A stretch of DNA of 64,000 nt from Lonepinella koalarum (GCA_030525745.1 JAUNED010000005.1:35826-99825), one strand, 5' to 3'; positions 32,161 to 42,240 are shown, counted from the first letter of the stretch. Notes: a model not told the origin generated them from the sequence alone. A program made the numbers and translations.

Positions 32161-32423
32161 CTCCGACGAGTACCGGTCTATTTAAGCACACATTGGAAAT
32201 GGGCATTATCGTTTAGTATTTTACAAGCGGTCTGTTTTGAGAAGTTTTTTGCAAAATTTTTCTTAAATCCAACCGCTCTTTTAACCCCACACGAGCCGTG
32301 TGGGGTTACGCATAGCCGAGCCACGTTGTGGCTCTAAGTTACAGCTCCAAAGGAGCTGGGATTATAGAGCCTAGCACGGTTCGTGCTAGGTGGTTTTAAA
32401 CCCTAATTCCACTAATTCATCAC
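32161..32423. repeat. Four-hairpin repeat, copy 1
   Basis: A 263-base segment repeated at 32582-32842 with roughly 85% identity by eye. It contains an ACAAGCGGT core and four perfect hairpins: 32283-32307 (stem AACCCCACAC), 32318-32334 (GAGCCAC), 32342-32358 (CAGCTCC) and 32370-32390 (CCTAGCACG). The last overlaps the stop codon of a decayed zeta-toxin gene. Hairpins in the two copies keep pairing on the minus-strand RNA even where bases changed. Confidence 0.75.
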
Positions 32424-32565
32424 AAAGCTGATTGCACCATTTCGGTATTCTTTCTGCAATTTTTATTACTTTCTTATCCGCAATCTGCAAAATCAAATTC
32501 GGCTTGGTTTCTGAATTATCATAAATCAGTGTTTTATCATCAATAAAATGTCCACCGGCTTTCAC
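32386..32565 (-). pseudogene. 3' remnant of a second zeta-toxin gene
   Basis: The minus strand can be read as VKAGGHFIDDKTLIYDNSE and on to CDELVELGFKTT before a TAG. This matches the end of the intact zeta gene (VKAGGHFIDEQT ... LIYDNSAE ... RDELVGLGFKIT) with about 27 residues missing after the GHFID motif. No start or ATP-binding half remains. It sits between the two hairpin repeats, so a tandem duplication followed by deletion is likely. Confidence 0.75.
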
Positions 32566-32581
32566 CCCCGATAACGCTTGT

Positions 32582-32842
32582 CTCTGACGAGTGTCTATTT
32601 ATTTAAGCACCCGTCAGAGACTGGCGCTATCGTTTGGTATTTTACAAGCGGTCTGTTTTGAGTAATTTTTTGCAAAATTCTACCTAAATCCAACCGCTTG
32701 TCACCCCACACGAGCCGTGTGGGGTTAGGCATAGCCGAGCCACGTTGTGGCTCTAAGTTACAGCCCTAAATGAGCTGGGATTATAGAGCCTAGCACGGCT
32801 CGTGCTAGGTGATCTTAAACCCTAATCCTACCAATTCATCAC
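32582..32842. repeat. Four-hairpin repeat, copy 2
   Basis: Second copy of the segment at 32161-32423, lying directly behind the intact zeta-toxin gene and covering its last codons and stop. The hairpins with stems ACCCCACAC, GAGCCAC, a CAGC-GCTG stem and CCTAGCACG are all present. In the third, GCTCC/GGAGC of copy 1 has become a pairing that uses G-U only on the minus strand. Two ACAAGCGGT cores occur, one reversed near 32692. Confidence 0.75.
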
Positions 32843-33398
32843 GCAAATTTTCACACCAACCTACTAAATTATTCGCAATTTGCGTGATTTGGTTATTCTC
32901 AATATGAAAAACCACTTCGGGTATTTCAGCAGAGTTGTCGTAAATTAACACTTCATCGCAAAATGAAAGTGCGGTAATTAAATTTTTTCGGCTCATTTTA
33001 AACCGTTGGCGGATTGTTTGTTCATCAATAAAATGTCCGCCCGCTTTTACTCTGGCTTTAACACGATCTAAGTTAATAGAAACTTTATCTACACCGATAT
33101 AATTTAACCGAGTATAAAAACCTTTTTCTTTTGCCTGTTTCATTCGGTTTAATATAGATTTTCCCGAAAGGGTGGCTTCCATTGAAAAAGAAATCTGATT
33201 TTTAAGTGCAAATTGAAATAATTCAACCGCTTTTCTACCAGCTTCTAAATCCGCTAATCGTGGATTTTGTGGATTGATTTCCATTGCAATATGATCGGAG
33301 TCAATCACAATCTGTACGGTATCTTTGTTAAATCCTCGTAAGGTAGTTTTACCAGCTCCGTTTGTACCACAGTAGAAAATCGCTAAATTATTTTGCAT
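32805..33398 (-). CDS. Zeta-toxin family kinase
   Basis: A 197-residue P-loop kinase. The N-terminus FYCGTNGAGKTTLRG holds the Walker A motif at residues 11-18; VIDSDHIA, EATLSGKS and RVKAGGHFIDEQTIRQRF follow, the last being the zeta pattern for substrate and ATP arginines. Zeta toxins phosphorylate UDP-N-acetylglucosamine and block cell-wall synthesis. The start at 33398 overlaps the preceding 55-codon gene by 11 bases. No epsilon or PezA antitoxin is nearby, so that small gene is the candidate antidote. An AAGTGCGGT core lies in the C-terminal third. Confidence 0.85.
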   Translation of the reverse strand: MQNNLAIFYCGTNGAGKTTLRGFNKDTVQIVIDSDHIAMEINPQNPRLADLEAGRKAVELFQFALKNQISFSMEATLSGKSILNRMKQAKEKGFYTRLNYIGVDKVSINLDRVKARVKAGGHFIDEQTIRQRFKMSRKNLITALSFCDEVLIYDNSAEIPEVVFHIENNQITQIANNLVGWCENLRDELVGLGFKIT

Positions 33399-33555
33399 AT
33401 TCAATGATTTCTTCACGTCCATCAGGATAATGACGGACAATATTCCCATTCGGTCGCATAAATGTCAGCACTTCACGTTTCTTCTTATCGTCCATCCACG
33501 CTTTAAATTGAATTTGTAATTGGCGCTGATGTTCTAAAATTTCAGCTTTGGTCAT
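33388..33555 (-). CDS. 55-residue protein, candidate zeta antitoxin
   Basis: A short gene starting MTKAEILEHQRQLQIQFKAW and ending PDGREEIIEYAK. The N-terminal half is a likely charged helix; the second half has a strand-like NGNIVRHYPDG. It overlaps the upstream DUF3791 gene by 14 bases and the zeta gene by 11, the tight coupling usual for antitoxin-toxin pairs. It resembles no epsilon or PezA protein I know. The antitoxin role is inferred from size, charge and position. Confidence 0.7.
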   Translation of the reverse strand: MTKAEILEHQRQLQIQFKAWMDDKKKREVLTFMRPNGNIVRHYPDGREEIIEYAK

Positions 33556-33760
33556 TTATTTTCTCCGCCACTAATCTATCAATATCCTCAAACGCATTTT
33601 GCAACCGCTCGATATGATAAAGTTCGTACATATCGTAAATAAATTGAGTTAAATCCAATTTTTCCCATTCATTTAATATGTCTGCGGCATTTTTATTTTT
33701 ATATTCCGCATAACGTTCTAATAAATAGATAAAAAATGCATTCTCTTTACGCAATTTCAT
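33542..33760 (-). CDS. DUF3791-family small protein
   Basis: A 72-residue protein starting MKLRKENAFFIYLLERYAEY and ending with an IDRLVAEK helix. The pattern FxIYxxExYAxxKNxxAxDIxxxW...YxxYHIERLxxAxEDID fits DUF3791, small helical proteins found beside DUF3990 genes in gut bacteria. The start at 33760 has GAGG just upstream and overlaps the preceding gene by 14 bases. Likely an antitoxin or accessory part of the DUF3990 module. Family call by memory, role inferred. Confidence 0.68.
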   Translation of the reverse strand: MKLRKENAFFIYLLERYAEYKNKNAADILNEWEKLDLTQFIYDMYELYHIERLQNAFEDIDRLVAEKINDQS

Positions 33761-34001
33761 CACCTCGTAAATAGAGAGAATTGCGTGGATTACCGCTGAT
33801 TTTCTCATTTTCCCACATATCAAATAAGATATTTGGGCTGATTTTATAGAGTTCCAATTCAGGATCACTTAACATTTTATAGGTTTCTGAACGAATGAAA
33901 TCTTTTGTCGCTTGAAGTTCAGAAAATCCATATTTTTCCACTATTGCACTAATAATATGGCGATCAAAAAAATCGAGTGTGCGAGCAGGTACTCTATTCA
34001 T
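33747..34001 (-). CDS. Small DUF3990-associated protein, unknown family
   Basis: An 84-residue protein (MNRVPARTLDFFDRHIISAI ... MLSDPELELYKISPNILFDM). A helical N-terminus is followed by the pattern TYKMLSDPELxLYxxSPxxLFDMxxxE, which I associate with short genes standing between DUF3990 and DUF3791 genes in Firmicutes. It overlaps DUF3990 by four bases (ATGA) and DUF3791 by 14. Probably an immunity or binding partner for the DUF3990 protein. No enzyme motif is visible. Confidence 0.65.
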   Translation of the reverse strand: MNRVPARTLDFFDRHIISAIVEKYGFSELQATKDFIRSETYKMLSDPELELYKISPNILFDMWENEKISGNPRNSLYLRGDEIA

Positions 34002-34474
34002 AGTATTTCACTCCGTTCAAATTGCAAAAACGAAAGTGCTTTTTCGCTTAAAAACGCATATTGATCGGTTAAATTTTGTGGTAATAAACGAGCAACGGCT
34101 TCCTGTTTCGTATATCTTCCGTCCATATAATCATCAATCACAGGTAATGTTGCGTCATTTGCCACTGGGCCGATAACTAGGTCATATTTTGTTTTAAGTG
34201 GCTGTAATTTACGATTTGCGACAACAAAATCCAGCCATTCATCATTTGCTTTTGTGAAATGTAAAATGTGTAGTTCATCACTTGGCATAAAAATATAGCG
34301 ATTTACAACTGCTTCACCTTGCTGACGGCGTTTTACCACTAATTTTGCCCATTTTTCAGCTTGATGAAAATTAGAGGTTAAATAAAAACCACTACCGAAA
34401 TCTAGCGCACGCAAATGTCCTAGAATTTTAGGTTGTTGTATTTCAACATTGCTACCGTGATAAAGCGTTGTCAT
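33998..34474 (-). CDS. DUF3990 protein, predicted ADP-ribosyltransferase-like toxin
   Basis: A 158-residue protein with the DUF3990 landmarks: LYHGSNVEIQQPKIL at the start (Tyr5-His6-Gly7-Ser8), ALDFGSGFYLTSN at 23-35, the NxxDxV-like KYDLVIGPVAND region, and a C-terminal SEKALSFLQFERSEIL. The arrangement of H-G-S, the GSGFY-T strand and the late acidic segment resembles ADP-ribosyltransferase folds, as has been proposed for this family. It is the first accessory gene after elaA and overlaps it by four bases. Its target is unknown. Confidence 0.78.
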   Translation of the reverse strand: MTTLYHGSNVEIQQPKILGHLRALDFGSGFYLTSNFHQAEKWAKLVVKRRQQGEAVVNRYIFMPSDELHILHFTKANDEWLDFVVANRKLQPLKTKYDLVIGPVANDATLPVIDDYMDGRYTKQEAVARLLPQNLTDQYAFLSEKALSFLQFERSEIL

Positions 34475-34902
34475 TTTTTCACCATATCCAAATGTGGTAT
34501 TCCATCTTCCAAATACACTTCTGAAACCGCTTTAAAACCAAAACTTTCATAAAACCCTTGCAAATAACTTTGAGCTTGAGCGTGAATGGGTTGAGCGGAG
34601 AAATGCTCACAGCAATAATCTATCGCTTTTTGTACTAATTCCCTTGCTAAACCTGAGCCACGATTTTCTTTCGCCACCAACACTCTACCTATATATACAC
34701 CGTCATCAGCTGGGATTAAACGGCAGTAAGCGGTCAGATTTGTTGCATTTTTTGCAAAGAAATGCACCGCTTGTAAATCGTGGTTATCTACTTCTTGGTA
34801 AGCACAGTTTTGTTCTACCACAAACACCGCAGTACGGGCTTGGTAGATCTCAAACAGCTCTTGGGTGGAGAGTTCATCAAAGCGTTTTGCGTGCCATTGC
34901 AT
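34471..34902 (-). CDS. elaA: ElaA-type GNAT acetyltransferase
   Basis: A 143-residue acetyltransferase. It follows E. coli ElaA from MQWHAKRFDELSTQELFEIY to GIPHLDMVKK, with the acetyl-CoA loop RVLVAKENRGSGLARELV and the FYESFGF motif. The substrate of ElaA is not known. Its start overlaps the holC stop by one base and its stop overlaps DUF3990 by four. It may be a chromosomal gene recruited as the anchor of the island or a GNAT partner of the toxins; the ElaA match favours the first. Confidence 0.82.
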   Translation of the reverse strand: MQWHAKRFDELSTQELFEIYQARTAVFVVEQNCAYQEVDNHDLQAVHFFAKNATNLTAYCRLIPADDGVYIGRVLVAKENRGSGLARELVQKAIDYCCEHFSAQPIHAQAQSYLQGFYESFGFKAVSEVYLEDGIPHLDMVKK

Positions 34903-35345
34903 TAGGCATTCTCCGTTGTCAGTTGCCAGCCCATTTGACGATACTGTTTATAACGTTCACGAGCAATCGCTTTTTCAGCTTCATCGGTTGGCACAAAATC
35001 AATTACCTGATTAAAACTGGCAATAAAATCGGGGATTTGGCGTTGCAAGCTAATCAAAACATCTCGCCGTTGTGCATTGCGCTTGCCTGCCCACGAAATT
35101 TCAATCGGGGTAGCATATTGTGTAATTTCACCCGAAAGGTTATGTGGCACAAATTGCTCAGGTTCTCGCTGCCATAAAGCTTCATCAAGCCTCAAAGCTT
35201 GCTCTTCCGTTTCACAGGCAATCAACACTTTTTTACCCAAACGCCAAGCATCCGCAGCTAAATCACAGGCAAGTTGTTCCTGTTCGGACAGTTCCGCTGT
35301 CGCTTTCAGATGCTCAATTACATAAAATCGCACTTGTTTAGGCAT
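34902..35345 (-). CDS. holC: DNA polymerase III chi subunit
   Basis: A 147-residue chi subunit that links the clamp loader to single-strand-binding protein. The start (MPKQVRFYVIE), the KKVLIACETEEQALRLDEALW stretch and the FVPHNLSGE motif are those of HolC. In E. coli holC is directly followed by valS; here about 3 kb of other genes separate them. It leads the overlapping seven-gene unit, so the island genes are probably read from the holC promoter. Confidence 0.92.
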   Translation of the reverse strand: MPKQVRFYVIEHLKATAELSEQEQLACDLAADAWRLGKKVLIACETEEQALRLDEALWQREPEQFVPHNLSGEITQYATPIEISWAGKRNAQRRDVLISLQRQIPDFIASFNQVIDFVPTDEAEKAIARERYKQYRQMGWQLTTENA

Positions 35346-35483
35346 TATTGTTTACTTATCTAGTAGGCATAAATAGTGTTGGATTTTAAACAAAAATCCT
35401 TTAAAAATAAAGTTTTTTGCTTGTCTCCGGCAAGATTTGGCACTAGACTTAGCGACTAAATTTTATTGCCTTATTAAATTCAT

Positions 35484-36554
35484 ATGCTACTTTCCGATTT
35501 TTATTTTGATTTACCCAATGAATTAATCGCTCGTTATCCGCAAGTGGAACGCACTGCCAGCCGATTATTACAACTTAACGCTGAAAACGGGGAAATTTCT
35601 CACCGCACTTTCTCAGATATATACGATTTAATTAACGAAGGCGATTTACTGATTTTTAATAATACTCGGGTTATTCCTGCCAGAATGTTCGGACGAAAAT
35701 CCAGTGGTGGTAAAATCGAAGTATTAATTGAGCGAGTACTTGATGAACAGCGTTTTCTAGCTCATATTCGCTCTTCAAAATCGCCTAAAATCGGAGCTGA
35801 ATTATGGCTGGGTGAAGACAAATTAGGCGAAGGACACGGCATTAAAGCCATTATGCTTGGTCGCCAAGACAATCTGTTTGAAATAGAAATCGCAGAAAAA
35901 CACACCGCACTTTTGGAAATTTTGCAGCAAATCGGGCATATGCCACTGCCACCTTATATTGATCGCCCTGATGAAGATACAGATCAAGAACGTTATCAAA
36001 CTGTTTATAACAAAGTACCCGGGGCAGTTGCAGCTCCGACAGCCGGCTTGCATTTCGACAATAATTTGTTAGAAAAATTAAAAGCCAAAGGGGTAAATTT
36101 TGCATTTGTGACGTTGCATGTTGGTGCCGGCACATTCCAACCGGTACGAGTTGAAAAGATCGAAGAACATAAGATGCATGCAGAATATGTCGAAGTTTCG
36201 CAAGACACTGTTGATTTAATCTTAGCCACCAAGGCTACCGGAAAACGCGTGATTGCAGTAGGTACAACATCGGTACGTTCGGTAGAAAGTGCAGCACTTG
36301 CGGCAGAAGAAAAAAATACCTCGCAACTTATCCAACCGTTTTTTGCAGATACCTCTATATTTATTTACCCCGGTAAAAAATTCCGAGTAATTGATGCGTT
36401 AATTACTAATTTCCACTTACCGGAAAGTACCTTAATTATGTTGGTTTCCGCTTTTGCCGGTTATGAAAATACAATGAATGCTTACAAAAGTGCGGTGGAA
36501 AATCGGTATCGTTTTTTTAGTTATGGGGATGCGATGTTTATAACGAGAAATTAA
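35484..36554 (+). CDS. queA: tRNA preQ1(34) S-adenosylmethionine ribosyltransferase-isomerase
   Basis: A 356-residue enzyme that adds the epoxycyclopentane group to preQ1 in tRNA during queuosine synthesis. The start [20 protein letters not shown], the [17 protein letters not shown] region and the [20 protein letters not shown] block are family hallmarks. Length fits. It is followed by tgt, the other queuosine enzyme, but a 520-base repeat element separates them, which is unusual. Confidence 0.95.
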   Translation: MLLSDFYFDLPNELIARYPQVERTASRLLQLNAENGEISHRTFSDIYDLINEGDLLIFNNTRVIPARMFGRKSSGGKIEVLIERVLDEQRFLAHIRSSKSPKIGAELWLGEDKLGEGHGIKAIMLGRQDNLFEIEIAEKHTALLEILQQIGHMPLPPYIDRPDEDTDQERYQTVYNKVPGAVAAPTAGLHFDNNLLEKLKAKGVNFAFVTLHVGAGTFQPVRVEKIEEHKMHAEYVEVSQDTVDLILATKATGKRVIAVGTTSVRSVESAALAAEEKNTSQLIQPFFADTSIFIYPGKKFRVIDALITNFHLPESTLIMLVSAFAGYENTMNAYKSAVENRYRFFSYGDAMFITRN

Positions 36555-36559
36555 TATCG

Positions 36560-37030
36560 TTTTTTGGTCTATTTCGCCGATGGCGACTTACTTTTCTTTA
36601 CTATAATATGTCACTTTTCTTTGCTTCGCCAAAGAAAAGTAACCAAAAGAAAGGCGACCCTGCTTTGCCTTCTCCCTAAAAACAATGAAATTTGCTTGAC
36701 GGAAAATGTCTGAACTCGCTACGCTCAGACAGACGACATTTTCCTACAAATTCCATTATTTTTAGGCTGCAAAGAAGGGAACCCATTTTAGAAATTATTT
36801 ACAAAAGTGCGGTTAATTTTTACTGCGTTTTATCCCCCGTCTGAACCGCCTGAGCGACTTGAAATTTTTAGCTAAATTTCGTCTGTTTGAGCGTAGCGAG
36901 TTCAGGAATTTAGCGTGAAGAAAATTTCAACCAAGCTCAGAAAAGCGGTGAAGCCGGGTTGCCTTTCTTTTTGCCTACTTTTTCTTTGGCAACGCAAAGA
37001 AAAAGTAGGTCGCACATCGTGCGAAAAACG
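36560..37030. repeat. Inverted-repeat element between queA and tgt
   Basis: The 520-base gap holds no gene but strong symmetry. Outer hairpins: 36613-36640 (stem ACTTTTCTTT) and 36974-37009 (15-base stem CCTACTTTTTCTTTG). Inner arms: 36710-36735 and 36880-36905 are inverted copies matching at 25 of 26 bases (GAACTCGCTACGCTCA core), 145 bases apart. An uptake core lies near 36804. It resembles the small palindromic non-autonomous elements seen in many proteobacteria. Confidence 0.68.
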
Positions 37031-37065
37031 ATATAAAATAAACCTAATAAAAAAATATAATTTAA

Positions 37066-38730
<1,665 letters not shown>

Positions 38731-38731
<1 letters not shown>

Positions 38732-38946
38732 TGCACTACGAACTGGATTTAACCGCATACCGTTGCCCTCTCCCCTTACTCATGACAAAAAAAGCACTCA
38801 TTGAATTACAGTCTGGAGATATACTCCATGTGCGTTTAAATATGGAAAACGGAAGTCGCGATATTCAATTATATTGCCGGCAACAAAATTATGTATTTAG
38901 CCAGTTAGAACAAGGACCAGTGATTATTTTACAAATTATTCGCTAA
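38731..38946 (+). CDS. TusA-like sulfur-carrier protein
   Basis: A 71-residue SirA/TusA-fold protein. The start HYELDLTAYRCPLPLLMTKK holds the conserved CPxP motif with Cys12. These proteins move sulfur as a persulfide, for tRNA thiolation or other sulfur chemistry. It overlaps the hemerythrin gene by one base. It is too unlike true TusA in the rest to call it tusA. Confidence 0.8.
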
Positions 38947-38983
38947 AAGTATCATCAAAAGTGCGGTCAGTTTTCATCAAGTT

Positions 38984-39012
38984 TTGAAAAAGGCTTCGAT
39001 TTGTGATATTTT
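38984..39012 (+). promoter_or_regulatory. Promoter of yajC-secD-secF
   Basis: TTGAAA at 38984-38989 and TATTTT at 39007-39012 are separated by 17 bases, about 40 bases before yajC. Confidence 0.45.
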
Positions 39013-39053
39013 AACACCCTATTTTTATCAACTTTATTAAAAAGGAAAACTCA

Positions 39054-39350
39054 ATGGAACAGCAAGGCAGCCCAATGTCGATGATCATTATGTTTGCCAT
39101 TTTCGGCTTAATTTTTTATTTTATGATCTATCGCCCACAAGCAAAACGCAACAAAGAACATAAAGCCTTAATGGCCGCTTTAGCGAAAGGTACTGAAGTA
39201 CTCACAGCCGGCGGTTTAATCGGTAAAATCACTAAAGTCAGTGAAACCAGTAACGAAGTGGTTATTCAGTTAAACGAAAACAACGAAGTAACCATTAACC
39301 GCAACTATATTGCTGCCGTATTACCAAAAGGCTCAATCAAAACTCTTTAA
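39054..39350 (+). CDS. yajC: Sec translocon accessory protein YajC
   Basis: A 98-residue inner-membrane protein with one N-terminal transmembrane helix (MIIMFAIFGLIFYFMIYRP) and the cytosolic domain motif KALMAALAKGTEVLTAGGLIG. It associates with SecDF and AcrB. It is 22 bases ahead of secD in the conserved order. Confidence 0.94.
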   Translation: MEQQGSPMSMIIMFAIFGLIFYFMIYRPQAKRNKEHKALMAALAKGTEVLTAGGLIGKITKVSETSNEVVIQLNENNEVTINRNYIAAVLPKGSIKTL

Positions 39351-39372
39351 TTTCATAAAAGGTTATTAACTT

Positions 39373-41226
39373 ATGTTAAACCGTTTCCCTTTATGGAAGA
39401 ATCTAATGGTGATCCTAGTGATCGCCATTGGCGTTTTATATTCTCTTCCAAATATTTACGGCGAAGATCCTGCCGTACAAATTTCCGGTACTCGAGGCCA
39501 ACAGGCAACTACTCAAACTCTCGCAGAAATTGAAACTGTCTTAAAAGATAACCAAATTTCATTAAAGTCCATTCTGTTAGATAATGGTAGCATTTTGGCT
39601 CGTTTTAATAATGTCAAAGACCAACTTTTGGCAAAAGATAAAATCGCCGAAAAATTAGGCAAATCCTATTCAACAGCTTTAAATTTAGCGCCATCTACAC
39701 CGGATTGGTTACAAAATATCGGCGGAAACCCAATGAAATGGGGCTTGGACTTACGTGGTGGTGTTCGCTTCTTAATGGAAGTGGATATGAACAGTACAAT
39801 GGCAAAACGCCAAGAAATTCTGCAAGATACTATTCGTACAGATTTACGCAAAGAAAAATACCGTTATACCAGTGTAAAGAGCGGTTCCAATTTTACCAGT
39901 TTAATCACGTTAGCTAATCCTGAGCAATTATCTGAAGTTAAACAATTTCTGCGTAAAAAACATATCGATTTAATTATCAGTGAAGTCGATGATGCTACAC
40001 TCTCTTTAGCCTTATCTGAAGCCACCTTAAATAATGATGTGCGTCAAACTGCTATCGAGCAAAATATCACTATTTTACGCAAGCGTGTACAGGAACTAGG
40101 CGTGGCAGAAGCGGTTATTCAACGTCAAGGGGCAGAACGTATCGTAGTCGAATTACCGGGTATTCAAGATACAGCTCGCGCCAAAGAATTATTAGGTGCA
40201 ACGGCGACATTAGAATTCCGTTTGGTAAATCAAAATATCAGCGCTGATGCGCTTGAAAGAGGTGTGGCAACCGCAGATAGCGAAATTAAATATAACCGAC
40301 ATGGCCAACCCGTTGCATTATTTAAGAAAACAGCCTTGGGGGGTGAACATATTACAAACTCCAGTTCGGGAATGAGCCATGAAACAGGTACACCACAAGT
40401 CAGTGTAACACTTGACAGTGCCGGTGGTGAAATAATGGCAAATATTACCCGAGCAAACATCGGTAAGCCAATGGCAACACTCTATGTGGAATACAAAGAC
40501 AGTGGTAAAAAAGACGAAAACGGCAAAACTATTTTAGAAAAACACGAAGAAGTCATTAATGTTGCCACTATTCAAGGGCGCTTCGGGAGCCAATTCCAAA
40601 TTACCGGTCTGGATAGTCCGGCCGAAGCACAAAACCTATCCGTACTCCTACGTTCAGGTGCATTAACAGCACCAATTCAAATTGTAGAAGAACGTACCGT
40701 CGGTCCTTCTCTCGGCGCACAAAACGTAGAACAAGGGCTGAAAGCCGGTATCTGGGGATTAATCATCGTTGTGGTATTTTGCTTGGTTTATTACAAAGTA
40801 TTCGGTATCGTTGCCAGCATTGCCTTAGTTGCCAATATGGTTTTACTGGTGGGATTAATGTCTCTCTTACCGGGTGCAACCTTAACCATGCCGGGCATTG
40901 CTGGGATTATTCTATCTGTCGGCATGTCTGTGGATGCGAATGTGTTAATTTACGAACGAATTAAAGAAGAACTTCGTAACGGACGTTCTGTTCAACAAGC
41001 TATCCACGAAGGTTATAATGGGGCTTGGACCAGTATTTTTGACTCCAACTTAACCACCATTTTAACTGCTGTTGTCCTCTATGCTGTAGGTACAGGCCCG
41101 GTGAAAGGTTTTGCCATTACACTTTCCTTAGGTGTAGCAATCTCTATGTTCACTGCCATCACAGGAACCCGTATGTTAGTGAACTGGATTTACGGCGGTA
41201 AACGTGTCAATAAACTATGGATTTAA
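39373..41226 (+). CDS. secD: Protein translocase subunit SecD
   Basis: A 617-residue inner-membrane protein that uses the proton gradient to help pull proteins out of the Sec channel. N-terminal helix, large periplasmic P1 domain with GLDLRGGVRFLMEVD near residue 120, and a C-terminal bundle of five helices with GMSVDANVLIYERIKEELRN. The aspartate of VDAN is the proton-relay residue. It is followed by secF after 12 bases. Confidence 0.95.
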   Translation: MLNRFPLWKNLMVILVIAIGVLYSLPNIYGEDPAVQISGTRGQQATTQTLAEIETVLKDNQISLKSILLDNGSILARFNNVKDQLLAKDKIAEKLGKSYSTALNLAPSTPDWLQNIGGNPMKWGLDLRGGVRFLMEVDMNSTMAKRQEILQDTIRTDLRKEKYRYTSVKSGSNFTSLITLANPEQLSEVKQFLRKKHIDLIISEVDDATLSLALSEATLNNDVRQTAIEQNITILRKRVQELGVAEAVIQRQGAERIVVELPGIQDTARAKELLGATATLEFRLVNQNISADALERGVATADSEIKYNRHGQPVALFKKTALGGEHITNSSSGMSHETGTPQVSVTLDSAGGEIMANITRANIGKPMATLYVEYKDSGKKDENGKTILEKHEEVINVATIQGRFGSQFQITGLDSPAEAQNLSVLLRSGALTAPIQIVEERTVGPSLGAQNVEQGLKAGIWGLIIVVVFCLVYYKVFGIVASIALVANMVLLVGLMSLLPGATLTMPGIAGIILSVGMSVDANVLIYERIKEELRNGRSVQQAIHEGYNGAWTSIFDSNLTTILTAVVLYAVGTGPVKGFAITLSLGVAISMFTAITGTRMLVNWIYGGKRVNKLWI

Positions 41227-41238
41227 GCGGAAAAGATT

Positions 41239-42198
41239 ATGACAACAGCAACACAAAAACATGAATATAAAGGTGTGGGTTTGCCATTCAAACTCGTGCC
41301 ATTTATGAAATGGCGAAAATTCGGTTATCTGTTTTCTCTGCTTTTAACCGCTATGTGCTTTTTCTTTATTTTTACCAAAGGCTTCAACTGGGGATTAGAT
41401 TTCACCGGCGGTGTCGTTATTGAAACGCAGTTTTCTCAACCGGCAGATCTAGAAAAAGTGCGGTCGGTTTTAAGTGAGAATGGAATTGAAAGCGCTTTAG
41501 TTCAAACGACGGGAAGTTCAAGCGAAGTGATGATACGCCTTCCTGCTACTGCAAGTGATGCGGGTATTGGCAACAAAATCCACGCAATGATGTCGTCTCT
41601 TGATAACGGCTTACAAATTAAAAGCGTTGAATTTGTTGGCCCGAATGTAGGGGAAGAACTCACACAAGGTGCAATTTATGCCACTCTCGCAACGCTCGCC
41701 ATGTTGTTAATCTATGTAGGTATGCGATTTGAGTGGCGATTAGGGGCAGGTGGTATTATCGCCCTTGCTCATGACGTTATCGTTACTCTCGGAATCTTTT
41801 CATTTCTACAAATTGAAATGGATTTAACCTTCGTTGCCGCCATTTTATCCGTTGTAGGCTACTCTCTGAATGACAGTATCGTCGTTTTCGACCGTGTTCG
41901 GGAAAACTTCCGAAAAATCCGCCGTTTGGAAAGTGATGAAATCATCAATATTTCTTTAACCCAAACCTTATCAAGAACCTTAATGACTTCTATCACAACA
42001 TTATTTGTGATTATTTCACTCTTGATTTTTGGCGGCCCGAGTATTTACAGTTTCTCATTAGCCTTATTAATTGGGATTTTATTCGGTACTTACTCTTCAA
42101 TTTTCGTGGCGATTTGTATTGCTTTTGACTTAGGCTTAAAACGAGAACATATGCAAATTAAAGTCAAAGAAAACGAGGATTTTGAGGAAGGTTTTTAA
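41239..42198 (+). CDS. secF: Protein translocase subunit SecF
   Basis: A 319-residue partner of SecD with six membrane helices. NWGLDFTGGVVIETQF opens the small periplasmic domain, and VVGYSLNDSIVVFDRVRENF holds the conserved aspartate of the channel. An uptake core lies in the codons near 41456. It ends the yajC-secD-secF unit, followed by a strong terminator. Confidence 0.95.
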   Translation: MTTATQKHEYKGVGLPFKLVPFMKWRKFGYLFSLLLTAMCFFFIFTKGFNWGLDFTGGVVIETQFSQPADLEKVRSVLSENGIESALVQTTGSSSEVMIRLPATASDAGIGNKIHAMMSSLDNGLQIKSVEFVGPNVGEELTQGAIYATLATLAMLLIYVGMRFEWRLGAGGIIALAHDVIVTLGIFSFLQIEMDLTFVAAILSVVGYSLNDSIVVFDRVRENFRKIRRLESDEIINISLTQTLSRTLMTSITTLFVIISLLIFGGPSIYSFSLALLIGILFGTYSSIFVAICIAFDLGLKREHMQIKVKENEDFEEGF

Positions 42199-42208
42199 CT
42201 TCTTATAC

Positions 42209-42240
42209 AAAGCCCGATAAAATATCGGGCTTTTTCATTT
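42209..42240 (+). terminator. Terminator of secF
   Basis: AAAGCCCGAT pairs with ATCGGGCTTT across a short A/T loop, followed by TTTTTCATTT. Confidence 0.88.
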
